Below are positions 21,862 to 35,100 of a stretch of DNA of 64,000 nucleotides, piece after piece. The translations under genes were made by a program, and so were the position numbers. Numbering within the stretch: the first letter of the stretch is position 1; each line of letters opens with the position of its first letter. A model generated the notes under the pieces. The model ran no database searches. It saw only the letters and a list, made by a program, of their open reading frames with translations, and was not told the origin of the DNA. The stretch comes from Eucalyptus grandis. Taxonomy: Eukaryota > Streptophyta > Magnoliopsida > Myrtales > Myrtaceae. The stretch is from the NCBI RefSeq assembly GCF_016545825.1, contig NC_052613.1:4216001-4280000 (forward strand). The letters are read 5' to 3'.

Positions 21862-24800
21862 ATGGGTCTGCTCAGCATCATCCGAAAGATCAAAGGAAAG
21901 AGAAGGAAATGCGCATCCTCATGGTGTATGTGTCATCCTCATCGAGAAGTTCGTTTCATTAGTTTGTGCTCATTTTGTGCTCGCAATTAATAAAGGAATG
22001 TTGTTGCACTCCATACTTGGCTTTCCAGGGGATTGGATAATTCCGGGAAGACGACCATTGTGCTGAAGATCAACGGAGAGGACACTAGCGTCATTAGCCC
22101 CACTCTTGGCTTCAACATCAAGACTATTACCTACCAGAAGTACGTTGAGGTCTCTCCTCTCATTAGGATTACTTAGTGCCATGTTTGGTTGATTACCTGT
22201 TTACCTAGCGACTGTCAGTTTCTCTTCTTTTTTTTCCTCGACTTTATTCAACTACAGATATAGCCTGCTGTGTAAAACGTTGTCTCATAGCAATTTCTAC
22301 TGTAGCTGCGGAGAGATCTGTAGATTCAAAAGAAGCTTTTGTTTTCCATAGCTTGAGATCACCATAATTAGAGGAAGGGACCATGTTTTCCTCTGTTTCT
22401 GGTTGGAAGAATCCAACCATGCCTTTGATTGGTGGATTACCGATGTGGACCTCACCCACATTTATTCTTAGTAAAGTTTTTGCATGTTGGTGATGTCCAT
22501 AACCTGCGATATTCCAATGAGAAGCATGTTTGGGTGAATTTGCCCCTACCTTGGTGGAGGAAAATATGACTCAAAAAGAAATACACGTTTAGTTTCTGGG
22601 GTTCTCTGTTGCTCACTATTGAAGGGCACTGAGTCATGGTCATTTTAAGTGAATCCATAGTGACAGTCGTACTTCAAAGATTGGGTCATATTCAGTGAAT
22701 CCATAGTGATAAACATACTTCAAAGATTATTTTTTGTGTTCTCCTGCAGATTATGACAATTCTTAATAAGGTTAGCAGAACTTAAAGAATTGATTTTGTC
22801 AATTGCTGCTCTCCAGCTGGATATTTCTCTTTCTAAATCTTAAAAGAGAAAAATTGTTAAAAGGGTTGCCATGGGGTACAACCCACATTTACAACTAGAT
22901 GCAAAATAGAGTCCATCAAATCTAACAATTGAATGGCGTGACTCAGTATTTTGTGCATCAACTAAGAAGTCCACTGTAACTGTCTATTTTTTACGGATCA
23001 ACATTAGACTCCATTGTCGAAATCTCAAAAGCCCTATGATTTATCTTAAATATGATATTTCTCTCCTCGTATTGTTTAATAGCCTCTGCTTTAGTCAGAA
23101 GTGGGAACTTGGGGCCAATGTTGTGTTGCACTAAATATTTATCTCCAATTGATGTTTTGTGGCAGGTATACATTAAATATCTGGGATGTAGGGGGTCAGA
23201 AGACTATAAGATCATATTGGAGGAACTATTTTGAGCAAACAGATGGTCTGATTTGGGTAGTCGATAGTTCAGACCTTAGAAGGCTTGATGATTGCAAAAT
23301 GGAATTGGATAATCTCTTGAAGGAGGAGGTATCATGCCATTACAAGATTTTCTCGCTTCCAAAAAAAAAAAATTGTTACCTCTTTATGGCTTCTACGTTG
23401 CGACTTTTGCTGATTTGTTGCCCATTGCTTCTGTTTTTATCTGGTGTAGTTTAATTTTCTCTCGATTGTTTGAGCATCTACATTTTGCAAGATCTTATGA
23501 GTCATTAGTCTTCCATTCCAGAAGGGACTGCATATTCTGATAATTACTACATGTTTGCAGTAAAATTCTTCCAATGCTTGTCCATCTAATTAAATGGAGA
23601 ATCTTTCTGATATACTTCTGTCTGTACGTTTTCCCACCAATTCTATCATTTTTTCAAGTCTTTTGAATCTGTAGACTGAACAATATCCTTGTGCATACCT
23701 TACAAATGTGGGCATATCTTTTGTAAATGAATGGTACAATCGGTCTTGTTCACAAGTACTTATGGGGCACTTCTTAAACATACCGAAGGAAATGTTCAAT
23801 TTTCAAGGTATTGATTGTGCATATCACCTTATTTGGTTGCATAACAAGTTCATGGGGGCACTTCTTCACAAGGTCCTAATACTAATATCCACTGTGCTCA
23901 TCCTATCAATGTCGATAAAATTGGTTCATGTGTTCTCAAATGAGGAACTGCGGAATTAGTACTTCTGGCTAGAACTAGATGTATTTCTTCAATTACTGAA
24001 GTCTTTTGTTTAGACTTGTTGATAAAGGGACTAAAGTAGTGGCTCATTTGGCAGAGATTATCCGGAGCATCCTTACTTATATTTGCAAATAAGCAGGATA
24101 TTAAAGGTGCTCTCACGCCAGCAGAAATTGCCAAGGTGAAGTTGTGTGCTTGCAACGTTTATCGGTGCCTGTATTAGTTGAATTTGTCTCTGTAAAGGCA
24201 CAAACATCCTGGTTTCTGAGATACTTTGCTGTTTGTGACCTTGAAATCTAAATGTATTGTCATTCTTAAGATATTTGAAGCAGGGAGAATCCTAACTTTC
24301 CAAAAGTTCCCTTTAGGCTTACTAATGCAGAATCTGAAGCACCTCAATAATTTTTACTGTTCATAATTACTGACAGTAAAGCAAGTATGACAATTGAACA
24401 AGAGAATGAAGTTAGGTTGAAATTCTAGGATTGCAACTGAACCTAAGGTCCTCAAATTTTTCCTATACAATCCCAGAAGAAGATATCACAGAAGTTGCTG
24501 ATTTGTGCACATGCCTGTTTGCACCAAAAATCCATGTCTCATTCTTCATCACTGTCTTGTTTTTTTTTCCCAACCAAGTCCATGGAATGGCATTTTCATA
24601 TGTAAGCTTGCCTACCCATTTAACTTCTACATGTTACATGCCAAGCATAAATTTGTGGCATTTACACCCAAACACCTCAATTTAGGGTGGACAATTATAC
24701 TAATCTTCTGGGGATGATCCTTTTTAGGTGAAAACTCCTTAAGCTGTTACTGATATCTTTCTCCTTTAGCTTTTGATGAAATTTTTCCTATGCTATGCTG

Positions 24801-25232
24801 GCTCCCTTTTTTATTGGTTAAGCTAGCATAATTTTCCTTTTGTTTTCCGTTTTTAGCTTTTGGATGGTTGTGAAATTATAAGAGAATGGAGTTTAGCTTA
24901 TGTGGGCTGTAGTTCTTTATCCCTGAGAAAGCAGTGCTTGCTGCAAAGAGATCGTTCTTTGCTTTAGCAGCAAAATATCAAGTTTCTTGCTTGCTACAAT
25001 ACCAAAGATGTTTTTCCAAAGTGATCAACTTGAACAAATAATCTCTGATTTTTCCGTGTTATGATTTTTTTTTCTTATTTTTGTTTTGGAGCAGGTTCTG
25101 AACTTGGAAGCAATGGATAAAACCCGGCATTGGGAAATAGTGGGCTGTAGTGCTTACACAGGAGAGGGACTTCTTGAGGGATTTGATTGGTTGGTTCAGG
25201 ACATAGCTTCTCGAATTTATATGCTTGAGTGA
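21862..25232 (+). CDS. ARL2: ARL2/TITAN5-type small GTPase, with a 1-base deletion in exon 1
   Basis: ADP-ribosylation-factor-like GTPase 2, which works with tubulin-folding cofactors in microtubule assembly; the Arabidopsis gene (TTN5) is essential for embryo development. Exons by GT-AG and phase: 21862-21925, 22029-22139, 23166-23328, 24055-24135, 25095-25232. Motifs: P-loop [26 protein letters not shown], and the family C-terminus SRIYMLE. Exons 2-5 are open and near-identical to the family. The five exons total 557 nt against 558 nt for a 185-residue ARL2. The missing base is in exon 1 at about 21891-21895, where ATCAAAGGAAAG replaces the expected ATCAAAAGGAAAG. Translation from ATG 21862 therefore shifts before the P-loop. 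ATG 21909 is in the correct frame and would give about 169 residues without the N-terminal amphipathic helix. A sequencing error, a pseudogene or a downstream start are all possible. Confidence 0.88.
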
Positions 25233-26343
25233 CATCTGTATTATAGGAAGTGTTAAATGTAACCAGCCGGCATTGATCCAGAAAATTCATGCTGGTCATG
25301 CAGTTTCTTTTTGCCTGATTTTTTAATCCTGGTTCCTTATGGGAGAAACTGCTAGTGACTAGCTCAGGAAACCAAATTCAGTGGGATGTATTTGTAGTGG
25401 CAGAGTTGATTGTGCAAAGCTTTTGGAATGAGAAAGTTCTGTTTTGATGGGGGTCTGGTCTGCTAGATCAGAAGGAAGATCAAAATTAGCAAGTCAAGTT
25501 TCAATATATTGCTGTAAACTGTTTGATTTAAGTCTGATGAACTACTGGTGCAGATGATTGCTGTAAATATTCTCATTCCACTCATGTTCTGTTTGTTTCA
25601 AGCCTGCATGAACCAGAAGACTCTTCCACATTGATGAAGAAGGTCACTGGTACTTCTATTACATCGGGTTGTAGGATACAATAGACTGTGTCCTGAGGTT
25701 TCGTGGATATCTTCAATTGCAAGAAACTGTGCGAGTCCAACAGATTGTGTCAGGCGAGACCATAGCCAATGGGGAGTTTCTTTGTTTTGCCCCAGTAGCT
25801 TGTGATTTTTCATTTGAAGGTATAGTAGTGATAGCAGCCAATGTGACCAGGGGGGAAACTTTCAAACTTAACTGCAGCCATATAGGAGAAGGCTGAAGCA
25901 GATTCACTAGGAACTCTTCCATTTTTCCAAAGATAATAAGGAGTTGGGACCTATCGCAGTCTTCTGCTTGGGGTGTTTTGGATGCGATGAAGCAGTTTAT
26001 ATAGATTCCGCAAAAGGATTGTAGTAAATTTGTCTTCGGGCGGAAATTTTGATTAGTGGGTCTTTGAATGATTGATTCCTCTTCAATAAGTTTTTTCCCC
26101 CTGTGAGATGGGTCAAATATGGGAACAAAAACTCCCTAAAGCCTACCATTTTATCCTCCCCCAACAACCAAAAATAAATAAATAAATAGAATAGATGGAT
26201 AGGAGGCGCTAGAATCTGCACTTCCCTTTCACTGTCGCCCTTATCTTTTTGCTAATCTCTATTTCCACGGCAACGGCTTTTACCACAGCATTACAAGTAC
26301 ATTGACTGCGTTTGAATGCAAAACCTACGTTAGGTCAAAGTTT
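25233..26343. other. 3' flank of the ARL2-like gene
   Basis: Probable 3' UTR followed by spacer; about 1.1 kb without recognisable gene or repeat. Confidence 0.55.
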
Positions 26344-26390
26344 GGGGATAAGGATATAAATAGTTTTTGAACTTAAAGCTTAATGTGGAT
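26344..26390. repeat. 47-bp direct repeat, left copy
   Basis: Begins ggggataaggatataaat and ends taatgtggat. It is repeated at 27317-27364 with a single 1-base indel. The two copies bracket the GC-rich block. Confidence 0.88.
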
Positions 26391-27316
26391 ATAAATAGTT
26401 TTTTTTTTTCAAAACCATTCTATTCTACTAATGTGATCTTTGAAAGGACTTGTTGCTCGAAACTCCGCCGACGGCTCGGCATGGTCGCGGTGGCCCAGAG
26501 ACCGTCGCCGGGAAGGGTGCGACCGTCGCCGGGAGTGGTGCGTGTGCGGGGCGCGGCGACGCCGTGGGTCGCGGCGGGGTCGCGCGGGATTGGGGGCGGC
26601 GAGGTCGCGCGGGAGGTCCCGCGACCTTGCCGACCCAGATCCGAGGACGGCGAGGTCGCGCGACCCCTCCGCGACCCAGATCCGAGGGCGACGAGGTCCT
26701 CCCGCGACCTCACCGCCCCAGATCTGGGTCGCGGCGGTCGCCGGAGGTCGCGCGACCTCGCCGCAACCAGATCCAGGGGCGGATATGGGTCGCGGCGGGG
26801 TCGCCCGACGTCCGGCAGCCTCCCGCCGAGGTCGCGGGACCTCGCCGCCCCAGATCTGGGTCGCGGCGTGGTCGCCCGACGTCCGGCAGCCTCCCGCCGA
26901 GGTCGCGCGACCTCGCCGCCCAGATCTGGGTCGCGGTGGGTCGCCCGACGTCTAGCTTGCCTCGCCGGGGGTCGCCCAACGTCCGGCAGCCCTCGCCGGG
27001 TTCGCCCGACGCCCGGCTTCCTCGCCGGAGGTCGCCCGACGTCCGGCAGCCTCCCGGGGTTCGCCAACGTCCGGCAACCTCACTAGGGGTCTCCCGACCT
27101 TGCCCTTACCGGTTAATTTTTTATATATTTTTTTAATTTGTTTTATCACAAAAGTCCTTTGTAAGTATAATTTTTTCCAAACATCATTTTGTTCCAAAGA
27201 TTTAATTTTTAAATTATTTACCAAACACAATTTGCATTCGAAAAGTCCCCTCAACCTGGGAAAAGTCCTTTGCATTTTCCTAAAAAAATTAACCAAAATC
27301 GTTTTGCACGTTTAGA
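26391..27316. repeat. GC-rich minisatellite block between direct repeats
   Basis: The core (about 26455-27110) is extremely GC-rich in an AT-rich neighbourhood. Units of about 70 bp start gtcgcccgacgtc at 26800, 26871 and 26940. After 26970 the period falls to about 30 bp (gtcgcccgacgtccggcagc type). Palindromic pieces such as cagatctg and gtcgcgcgac recur. The flanks (26391-26450, 27110-27316) are AT-rich with poor inverted similarity. Long open frames in several phases exist only because stops are rare in such sequence. Confidence 0.85.
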
Positions 27317-27364
27317 GGGGATAAAGGATATAAATAGTTTTTGAACTTAAAGCTTAATGTGGAT
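27317..27364. repeat. 48-bp direct repeat, right copy, also the left end of the MITE
   Basis: Same sequence as 26344-26390 with one extra A. It forms the left terminal arm of the fold-back element 27317-28060. Confidence 0.85.
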
Positions 27365-28060
27365 TTTGTGCCAATTAAGTATTCAGTCATTTCCGACTAA
27401 TTTTAGCCAGATTTTGCTAATTGAACACCGACCAGCTAACATGGCTAATCCGTATTGACGTGAATAACTTTTAATAATATTTTTATATTTTTAATTTTTT
27501 TTTTTCCTATTTTCTTTTTCCTTCTCCTCCTTCTTCCTCCCTAACTAGTCACCGGACCTAAGTGACTAGCCCGAGGCTACGGCCGGTGAGGTTGAGATCG
27601 AGCCTCACCTAGCGAGGGTCGAGCCTCACCCATGGTCAACGAGGCTTGACCTCGCTAGATTTGATGAGGGTGAGCCTCACCCGCTCGGCACGAGGCCACC
27701 CTCAAGGCTTGGGCGGCGAGGCTCGCCCTTGTGCGCGGGCTGGCAGGGCTTGCCCTCACCGACCTCGCGGCCATTGGCGAGGTGGTCGATGAGGTCGACC
27801 TCGCCAGCCGTCGCCTCTGGCTGGTCGCTGAGGTCCAAACGATCGGCTAGAGGAAGGAGGAGGAGAAGGAAAAAAAGAAAAAAAAAAAAGAAAAAAAATA
27901 TTATTAACAGTTATCCATGTTAGCCAGCTAGTGTCTAGTCAGCAAAATTTGGCCAAAATTGATTGAAAATGACTAAACATAACGTAAAAAAGGTTTAGGA
28001 CTAAATTGGAGTAAATGTAAAAAGTTTAGGACTTTTTTGACACTTTTCTTGTCCTATACC
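27317..28060. mobile_element. Long-TIR fold-back MITE with GC-rich core (family 2)
   Basis: Left arm 27317-27480 and right arm about 27900-28060 are imperfect inverted copies. For example, ccagctaacatgg near 27432 pairs with ccatgttagccagct near 27917, and ttcagtcatttcc pairs with gaaaatgactaaac. The core (27540-27860) is GC-rich and full of gaggctcg/cctcgcc motifs. No transposase is encoded. Long arms suggest a Mutator-like derivative. Confidence 0.75.
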
Positions 28061-29142
28061 AAAAGTCCAAATATCAAGTTCAACAATTTAAAAGTTTAAA
28101 GACAATATTGTCGATTGGGTTATTATTTATGGATTACATTGCATTGAATTAAAATTTAAAGATTATTTGTATCATCTCTAGAAAGGAGCATTTTTGTGGG
28201 ACCATCTAATTCCTTTCTCCGCTCTTTCTTTTTCTCCTTTCGAAATAATACTTGGTGGTATCATAATATCAGGTCGGCCCTGTTGATGTGGTTGTAGTCA
28301 GTTTGGCTGTGACAATAGCCTAGTCCTATTATTTTTTTTTCAAAAGGTCCATAAGATACATATAAACGAATTTACTATTTTCTATATTCATTTTCCCCTA
28401 ATTACTTTCCTTCAACGTACCTCCAGAACCTATCATCGCTTGGCTCTCCATCTATTTCCATTTCGATCCTATCTTTTTTAGCTGAATATTTCATTACTCC
28501 TTTCCTTTTGTATTGAGAATAATTTCATTACCTTAACCAGCCTAATATGGTGTTAAAATAAAAAGACAAATACAGTAATAGTCTAAAAGCTTATCATGAT
28601 AATACATTTGAAATCTAAAACTTTCAATTCATGCATTTTAATCCATTCATCAAATTTGTCAAGTTTTGGATTAAAAAATTCTACATGATAATTTTTTTTT
28701 TTTACTAACGATCATGCAAAATTAAAAAAAAAAATGGCAAAAAAAATCATTTGGCATTTCTATATAGAATTTAAATGCAGGAACTGAAGATTTAGTATTG
28801 AAAGGAATCTTAGAAGGAACAAGAATCTATAATGGGGTCCATCTATCGTGTAGTCCCCTTTTTTCTTCACTCTTTTTAGTGACTCCGAACAAGAATCTCT
28901 ACTGGATATTTCAACAGTTTTGAAGATATGAAAATCATTATTTTGTGACGGTATCGTAATGCCTGATTTGCTTTGCATCTTTCCAAAAATAAGATATTCT
29001 CTCCTTTAAAGTTATTGTTCTGGTTATTTTTGCTTTTTCTGTGCGGATTAAAGAGAATAATCTTTTCATTTCGAAGGGTGGAATTATCTTAAAGGTCCTT
29101 AAGCTGAATTATCATCCTTAATAAACAATTCTTTTGCCAAAA
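28061..29142. other. Upstream region of PYROXD2 copy A
   Basis: The part at about 28185-28890 aligns with the upstream region of copy B (40580-40700, 41700-42250, 43116-43245). From about 28891 to the ATG, 252 bp are unrelated to the 89-bp GC-rich leader of copy B. This replaced segment is AT-rich and has no clear promoter motif. Confidence 0.65.
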
Positions 29143-32100
29143 ATGTGGCGGAGGACCTTTGCCACCGTTGGCGACCGCGCCCCTCACGCGCCCTCAAGGA
29201 CAAGCGCTGGGACGCGCTCGTCATCGGCGGCGGGCACAACGGCCTCACCGCCGCCGCCTACCTCGCCCGCGGCGGCCTCTCCGTCGCCGTCCTCGAGCGC
29301 CGCCACGTCATCGGAGGCGCCGCCGTGACGGAGGAGCTCGTCCCCGGCTTCAAGTTCTCGCGCTGCAGCTACGTCCAGAGCCTTCTCCGGCCCGCCGTCA
29401 TCAAGTAGGTCCCCTCCCCTCCCGATTGAATTAACGCCACATTTCAGAATCGATTGATGTTTACCTTACGCGATCCAATGCGAGCGCGCGCGTGATTTTG
29501 GAACGTTTGAAGGGAACTGGAGCTGGGAAGGCACGGGCTGAAGCTGCTGCCGCTGAATCCGTCGTCGTTTACGCCGTGTCTCGACGGGCGGTACTTGATG
29601 CTGGGATCCGACGAGGAGCTCACTCATACGGAGATTTCGAAGTTCTCGAAACGCGACGCGGATGCTTATCCAAGGTTTGAAACTCCTGCTTCTCAGCAAT
29701 CTTAGATTCTTTTTGTCCGGGCAATACCGTCAATTTCAACGACTTGTCTGTCAAGTTTTTTAGGAAATTCTTCTCGTTCTTTCTGCTGAAAAACGTTTCT
29801 TTATTCTTTATTCTTTTTTTTCTTTTTTTGTGAATTATACTGTTATTTGGAAAATAGAAGTAATGATAAAGGTTTTCTTTTTCTCCGTAGTATTCTAGAA
29901 TGACAGCCATTAACTTATAATGGAAGGAGAATTCTATGGTCCCCATATAGGTGCTTTTAACGGGATCATTCCTGCATTCAATGTGGGATCCTTGGCTAAA
30001 AAGGGAAAAAAATCATAGACAAATAATAACGCAAAAATATATATTATTAATGTTAGGTAGATTACTATTTTGTGAAATATTACCAATCATAGGGCCCGGG
30101 AAACTTATGGATCAAAGGGAAATTGCGCTCTTTAAACAAAAGTTACGAAAGGATATGTAACTGATATATTAATGCCAGTGAAGACAATTACGTATGTTGA
30201 AGGAAATTTATGTTCTATTTGTTAGTTTATTGACAATAAGAAATGATTTTACTAATAACTTAGGGAGATTGCTATTTTATAGTGGAATATTACGAATTAT
30301 AAGATCCACAAAACGTACAATGACAAAAAGGAAAATTAAACTATGCAATGATATGTAACAAGTAAATTATTGTTAGTGAGGAAAATTGCAATCGATTAGG
30401 TGGGATCATTCACTTTTCTTATACTTGACTGTAGAAGGTCCCAAAGATACAAATCATTGGGTCAAAAAAAGCTTTTTCAGAAACAAAATTTGAGGAACAC
30501 TCTGAAAGGGTCATCTGATCTACTGTACTTTCCCCACCGTTCAGCTCTTTTTTAGTATGTAAGGTTCTGTTTAGCATAAGTGATTCCAATTTTTCCGAAT
30601 GTCATATACCTAACATTAAATTGATAACTTAGGGATTCCATATTATCCGTGTTTCCAAATATTCTGTCAGTTATCTAATTTTTTTTTTAAAAAAAATTTG
30701 CTAGTCTTATGAAACATTTCTTTAAATATGTCAGACAATTGCCTTCAGTAAGTTATCTTCATTTTGGTAGTCATACTTGGAGAAAAATGACACATTTCTT
30801 TGAATCATGTCAAATTTAATAAGATATCAACTTAGTGAAAAAAAGGAGGGAGAGTGGAGCCGATAAATTAATGCTCTGCTGCCTGTTTAGTTGCCTTTCG
30901 AAAGCCAACACGAGCTACATGTATTCTAGAGGTATTAACATCACAATATATATAATTGGATTGACTCTTATTTTCAATGAACATGTGATTGTAAGTGTTT
31001 TTCTCTAACTGTTGTTCTCACAACACGAGTGCTTTGTCTTTGCTTAGGTAAATTGTTACCATGATAACTTTAGAGTGTTTTGCACAGATATGAAAATCAA
31101 CTAGAGAACTTCTGCAAATTTGTGGATCCCCTCTTTGATTCACCTCCTCCAGAAACTTTCCAGGAGATATCCTCTTTCAGCGACTGGATTAGAGATAAGT
31201 CTCGCAGATCAGTCTTTTGGGCTCGTTGCCTACGGCGAGCTCTTGACCTGGGGCAAAATGACATGGTGTAAGGCTTCGATAACTCAGTTGGAAGTTGGTT
31301 TCAGATTTACCAGGTTCTGATATTGGCAATGCTGCTTAATATTCGCGAATGTGTTGCTTCATGAATATTGGACTTGATAGATTTTGTTATCAGTTTTTAT
31401 TGACTTTGGCAGGAATTTTATGGAACTTTTGCTCTCACCAGCTTCGAAGGTTTTGAATAAATGGTTTGAGGTCGTAAATTACCATCAATCCTTCATACTT
31501 TATCCATCTTGGATGGAAACTATAGAGCATCAGTTTGCAATCGCAAGAATCACAATGTCACTTAACTGGGTTAATTGATAAGATTGCTGTGTGATTGATC
31601 AGGAAATTTTTGCATCAAATATGTTTTGCCTTTTTCAAAGATTCTGAAATCCTTGGACTCTGTATTTGATAAAACAATTATTTGTCTAAATTCTCCATGT
31701 TTTACTAATTATATTCCAATCGACATATCCACTTAGATATCTTCAACTATCAACAAGTTCCTCCCTGCAGTGTTCCAATCCCTAAGGACGTCTCACCAGT
31801 CATTTTTCCCTGTTACCCTCGCACAGCCAGGGTATTGACGTGTAACAATCTATTGAAAGATGAGAAGGCTGACCAATTGGTTTAGATATCTCTATCTTCT
31901 TTTGATTGATTCTTGGTTCAAAAGAAAACTGCTTCATTTTTTATAACAAAAAAGACCACCTAGGTAAGTAAACCCCAGGCCAATAAAATATCCCACTAGC
32001 CTCATTTAATCCAGGTAAGATGAGAGCCAAAGCATGGGTAGTTGGCTCAAACATGAATTTGTTTTTGCACTGCATGGGGGTCAAATTCGTGTCATGTGCC

Positions 32101-35100
32101 TAATCCACACTCAAGTTTATTCATTCACCACTAAGCCAGCCCCATGGGGCTAGTAGAAAATTACTTTTACTAGTGCATTCTCTTTTATTACGGTGTCCCT
32201 TCGGTAGATGATTGGTTATGGATGAAACTTCTTCTATACTTGTTTTTATTTTGTTTATGGTACTTTTTGATCATATAAAGCAGGACGAAACTTATCAAAC
32301 ATCATGTCGTGAACAGATAGAACATAAAATGTCTGGAGAAATATTTGATGCACAACTTGTTGCTTTTCTTGATTATCAGTAGTTGATGTTGTGTCTATTT
32401 CTTATTGGCGCAGACAGATGTTCTGAAGGCAACCCTCGCAACAAATGCAGTCATAGGGTCAATGGTGCGGTTTGCTTTTGCACTAGTGAAGTGACATTTG
32501 GATGAGCAGTTTCTAGCTTTTGTCAGATATTAGTGAAATAAGTCCTTTCATAATTTGAGTAGCAGTGATTCATCTTTATTACTTGAAACATTAGTAATCT
32601 TTTGGCCCAAGAATTACATATGCAGGGGAGTGTTCATACACCAGGGAGTGGATATGTACTGCTGCATCATGTTATGGGTCAAACAGATGGTGCTCTGGGG
32701 ATTTGGTCGTATGTATCACTATTTCCAAGCATTTCCTCAATATTCTTGAGTAATTATAAGGTGTCAATAATCACAAAAGTCTTCTATTAAGATATTTATA
32801 AGCCTATTACTCGTAAAAGGAGCACTAGATAAATAAAATCTACCTTCTACAGCCTCTCCATTTTGATTGGCATCACCATTCTGTAATGGAAGGAAGCTCC
32901 ATAATGTTGAGTAACAGCATGGAAATGCTACAAATGCATTTTGCTTGTGTTCATGAATGAAGTCAACATGAAAGGCTTCTGGAATTCTCATATACTGAAC
33001 CATTGACCGGTTTGTTAGTATCACAGACCACTGGGAAGCTCCCATTATGCAAAAACATGACAGTAATATGTAGCATCTCCTCTACTCATGCTTGAAAGTT
33101 TAGTCCAACAAGTTAACACATCGTAGGCATTTCCTGATATGTTACTCTTCCAGATTAACTTGGAGGTAGATTCTGCTCTGAACTTTTATTGACACGTATA
33201 ATGTTTCTGGCCATACCGAGTTATTAGTTGATTTATCATTCTTGATTGTTTTTATCCTTGCTATGGATATGGTTTGTTTTGTATGGACTTTAAACTGACC
33301 CATATGCCATAGATTGGAACTTGGAAGGGCAGCTTAGAGTCTCAGAAAAAAGATCAGATTTTAAAGTAATTTATAAATTCTTAAGCTTTCTGCTTGGCTA
33401 TTCATGTTTGTAGGTATGTAGAAGGTGGGATGGGTTCAGTATCCTCTGCTATTGGTAATGCTGCAAGGGAAGCTGGTGCTCAAATCATAACGAATGCAGA
33501 GGTATTAGAAAATCAGGGTCTTATAATGCCTTACTCGTTCATCATTTCTCTCAATGATGTCAGAACCAGAGATGATGTCACTTTTATCTGATACCCTACA
33601 CAACATGTGAGATGTGCTCTGGGTATTGACGAGTTTGGCTGTTTTCCTGAGTTCAAATTACCTTCCTAGAGAAATACATAGAAAACGTGGTGTAAAATAC
33701 AAATTAATGTTTGGTGGTCTTGTAAGTTGTCAATTTTGGAAGTACAGATAAGTGCAAAATTCAAGACCTCTATTGAGGGATCTTTGTTGTTCAGACTTCC
33801 CTCAATCTTTCTGTCATAAGTTACTGGGTAATGTTGTTTTTTAGGTTTCTCGGCTGATGCTTGATGAGTATGGCAGAGCGAAGGGAGTAAGTTTTAAACA
33901 ATGAATTACCTCAGTGAACAAAATAGGGTTTGTTCAAAGAATTAGTCTAACTTTGCATAGGTTGCTATATACAGGTGCTGCTGGCTGATGGTTCGGAGGT
34001 GCACTCTTCCATTGTTTTATCAAATGCCACTCCTTATAGGACCTTCATGGTAATGTGTACCTCTTTATACTGATAATAGTTGTGGGTCAATGGCAGATGA
34101 CACTTGCACTTTAATATGTAAAATCATGCCATATGAATGTTCTCAAGTTGCTGTTGCACTCTAATAGATTTCTTGGGTCTTATGTAGGAATTAGTACCTG
34201 AAGATGTTCTTCCTGATGAATTTCTACAATCTGTCAAAAATGCTGATTACACCTCTGTAAGCTCCATTGTTGCTTTTGACTGATCTGTAAAATCTTTTAC
34301 CTAGTTTCAATCATCTACAGGGGCACTATTAAGCATTCTTCTTGTTTGTCCATAGGGTACCAATGTGTCTGGTGTTGCAGTTGGATAATTCTTCTTGACA
34401 GCATTCAACAATTTTATGAGTAGTCTTCCATTTGGTTCTTTAAAGTGTCTCTGTAGCTTAATGACTGGAATATGCTTATGTTTCCTATGAACGTGAATGA
34501 TGTAAATCTCAAGTTCTGCATTAATGTAATTGATGAGTTGAAGTCTAAAACTAGAATCTAGTGTGGAATTGGTCCATTGTGGAGCAGGTGGTTAAGTAAA
34601 TTACAAAAAGCCAAGCTTGTGAGCCTTAAGCTGCATCTTCATGACTTTTTCGATTGACGGTCATGAATTGCACATCCTTTATTGGGTGAAACTTACCTTC
34701 TAAGATGTCAAATGTAAAACAGGGAACCACAAAAATAAACGTTGCTGTTGACAGATTGCCTTCCTTTCAATCATGCAAGTTGAATTATCCTCACGCGGGT
34801 CCTCAGCATAGGGGATCTATTTTTATCAGTTCTGAGAGGTATATTTTCAGTCTATTGTGTATTATTCAATGGGGGTCTTAGTTATTTTGTCATCTCTTGG
34901 TAATGATTGGCAAACTGACCTCAAACTGCCACAAGATTGATCAGTTCTTTAGCAGCAGGAAGTAAACAAGAGTTTAGCTTAGATTGCTGAATTAAACTGT
35001 GATGATGGTCCTAGCTTAAATTTTATGATGAAGTCATTTCAACATGTATTGCAGATAAACGTGAATTGCCCTTGACATTGATGTTCTACGGCTTGTTTAC

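Noticed and set aside
26367..27136. Open frames of 170-240 codons on both strands in the GC-rich block
   Set aside because: They overlap in several frames, are Arg/Pro/Gly repeats without domains, and follow the minisatellite periodicity; stop codons are simply rare there.
29145..29147. GTG at 29145 as a true start of PYROXD2 copy A
   Set aside because: It is in frame, but non-AUG starts are rare in plants and the context is unremarkable; I kept it only as a possibility.
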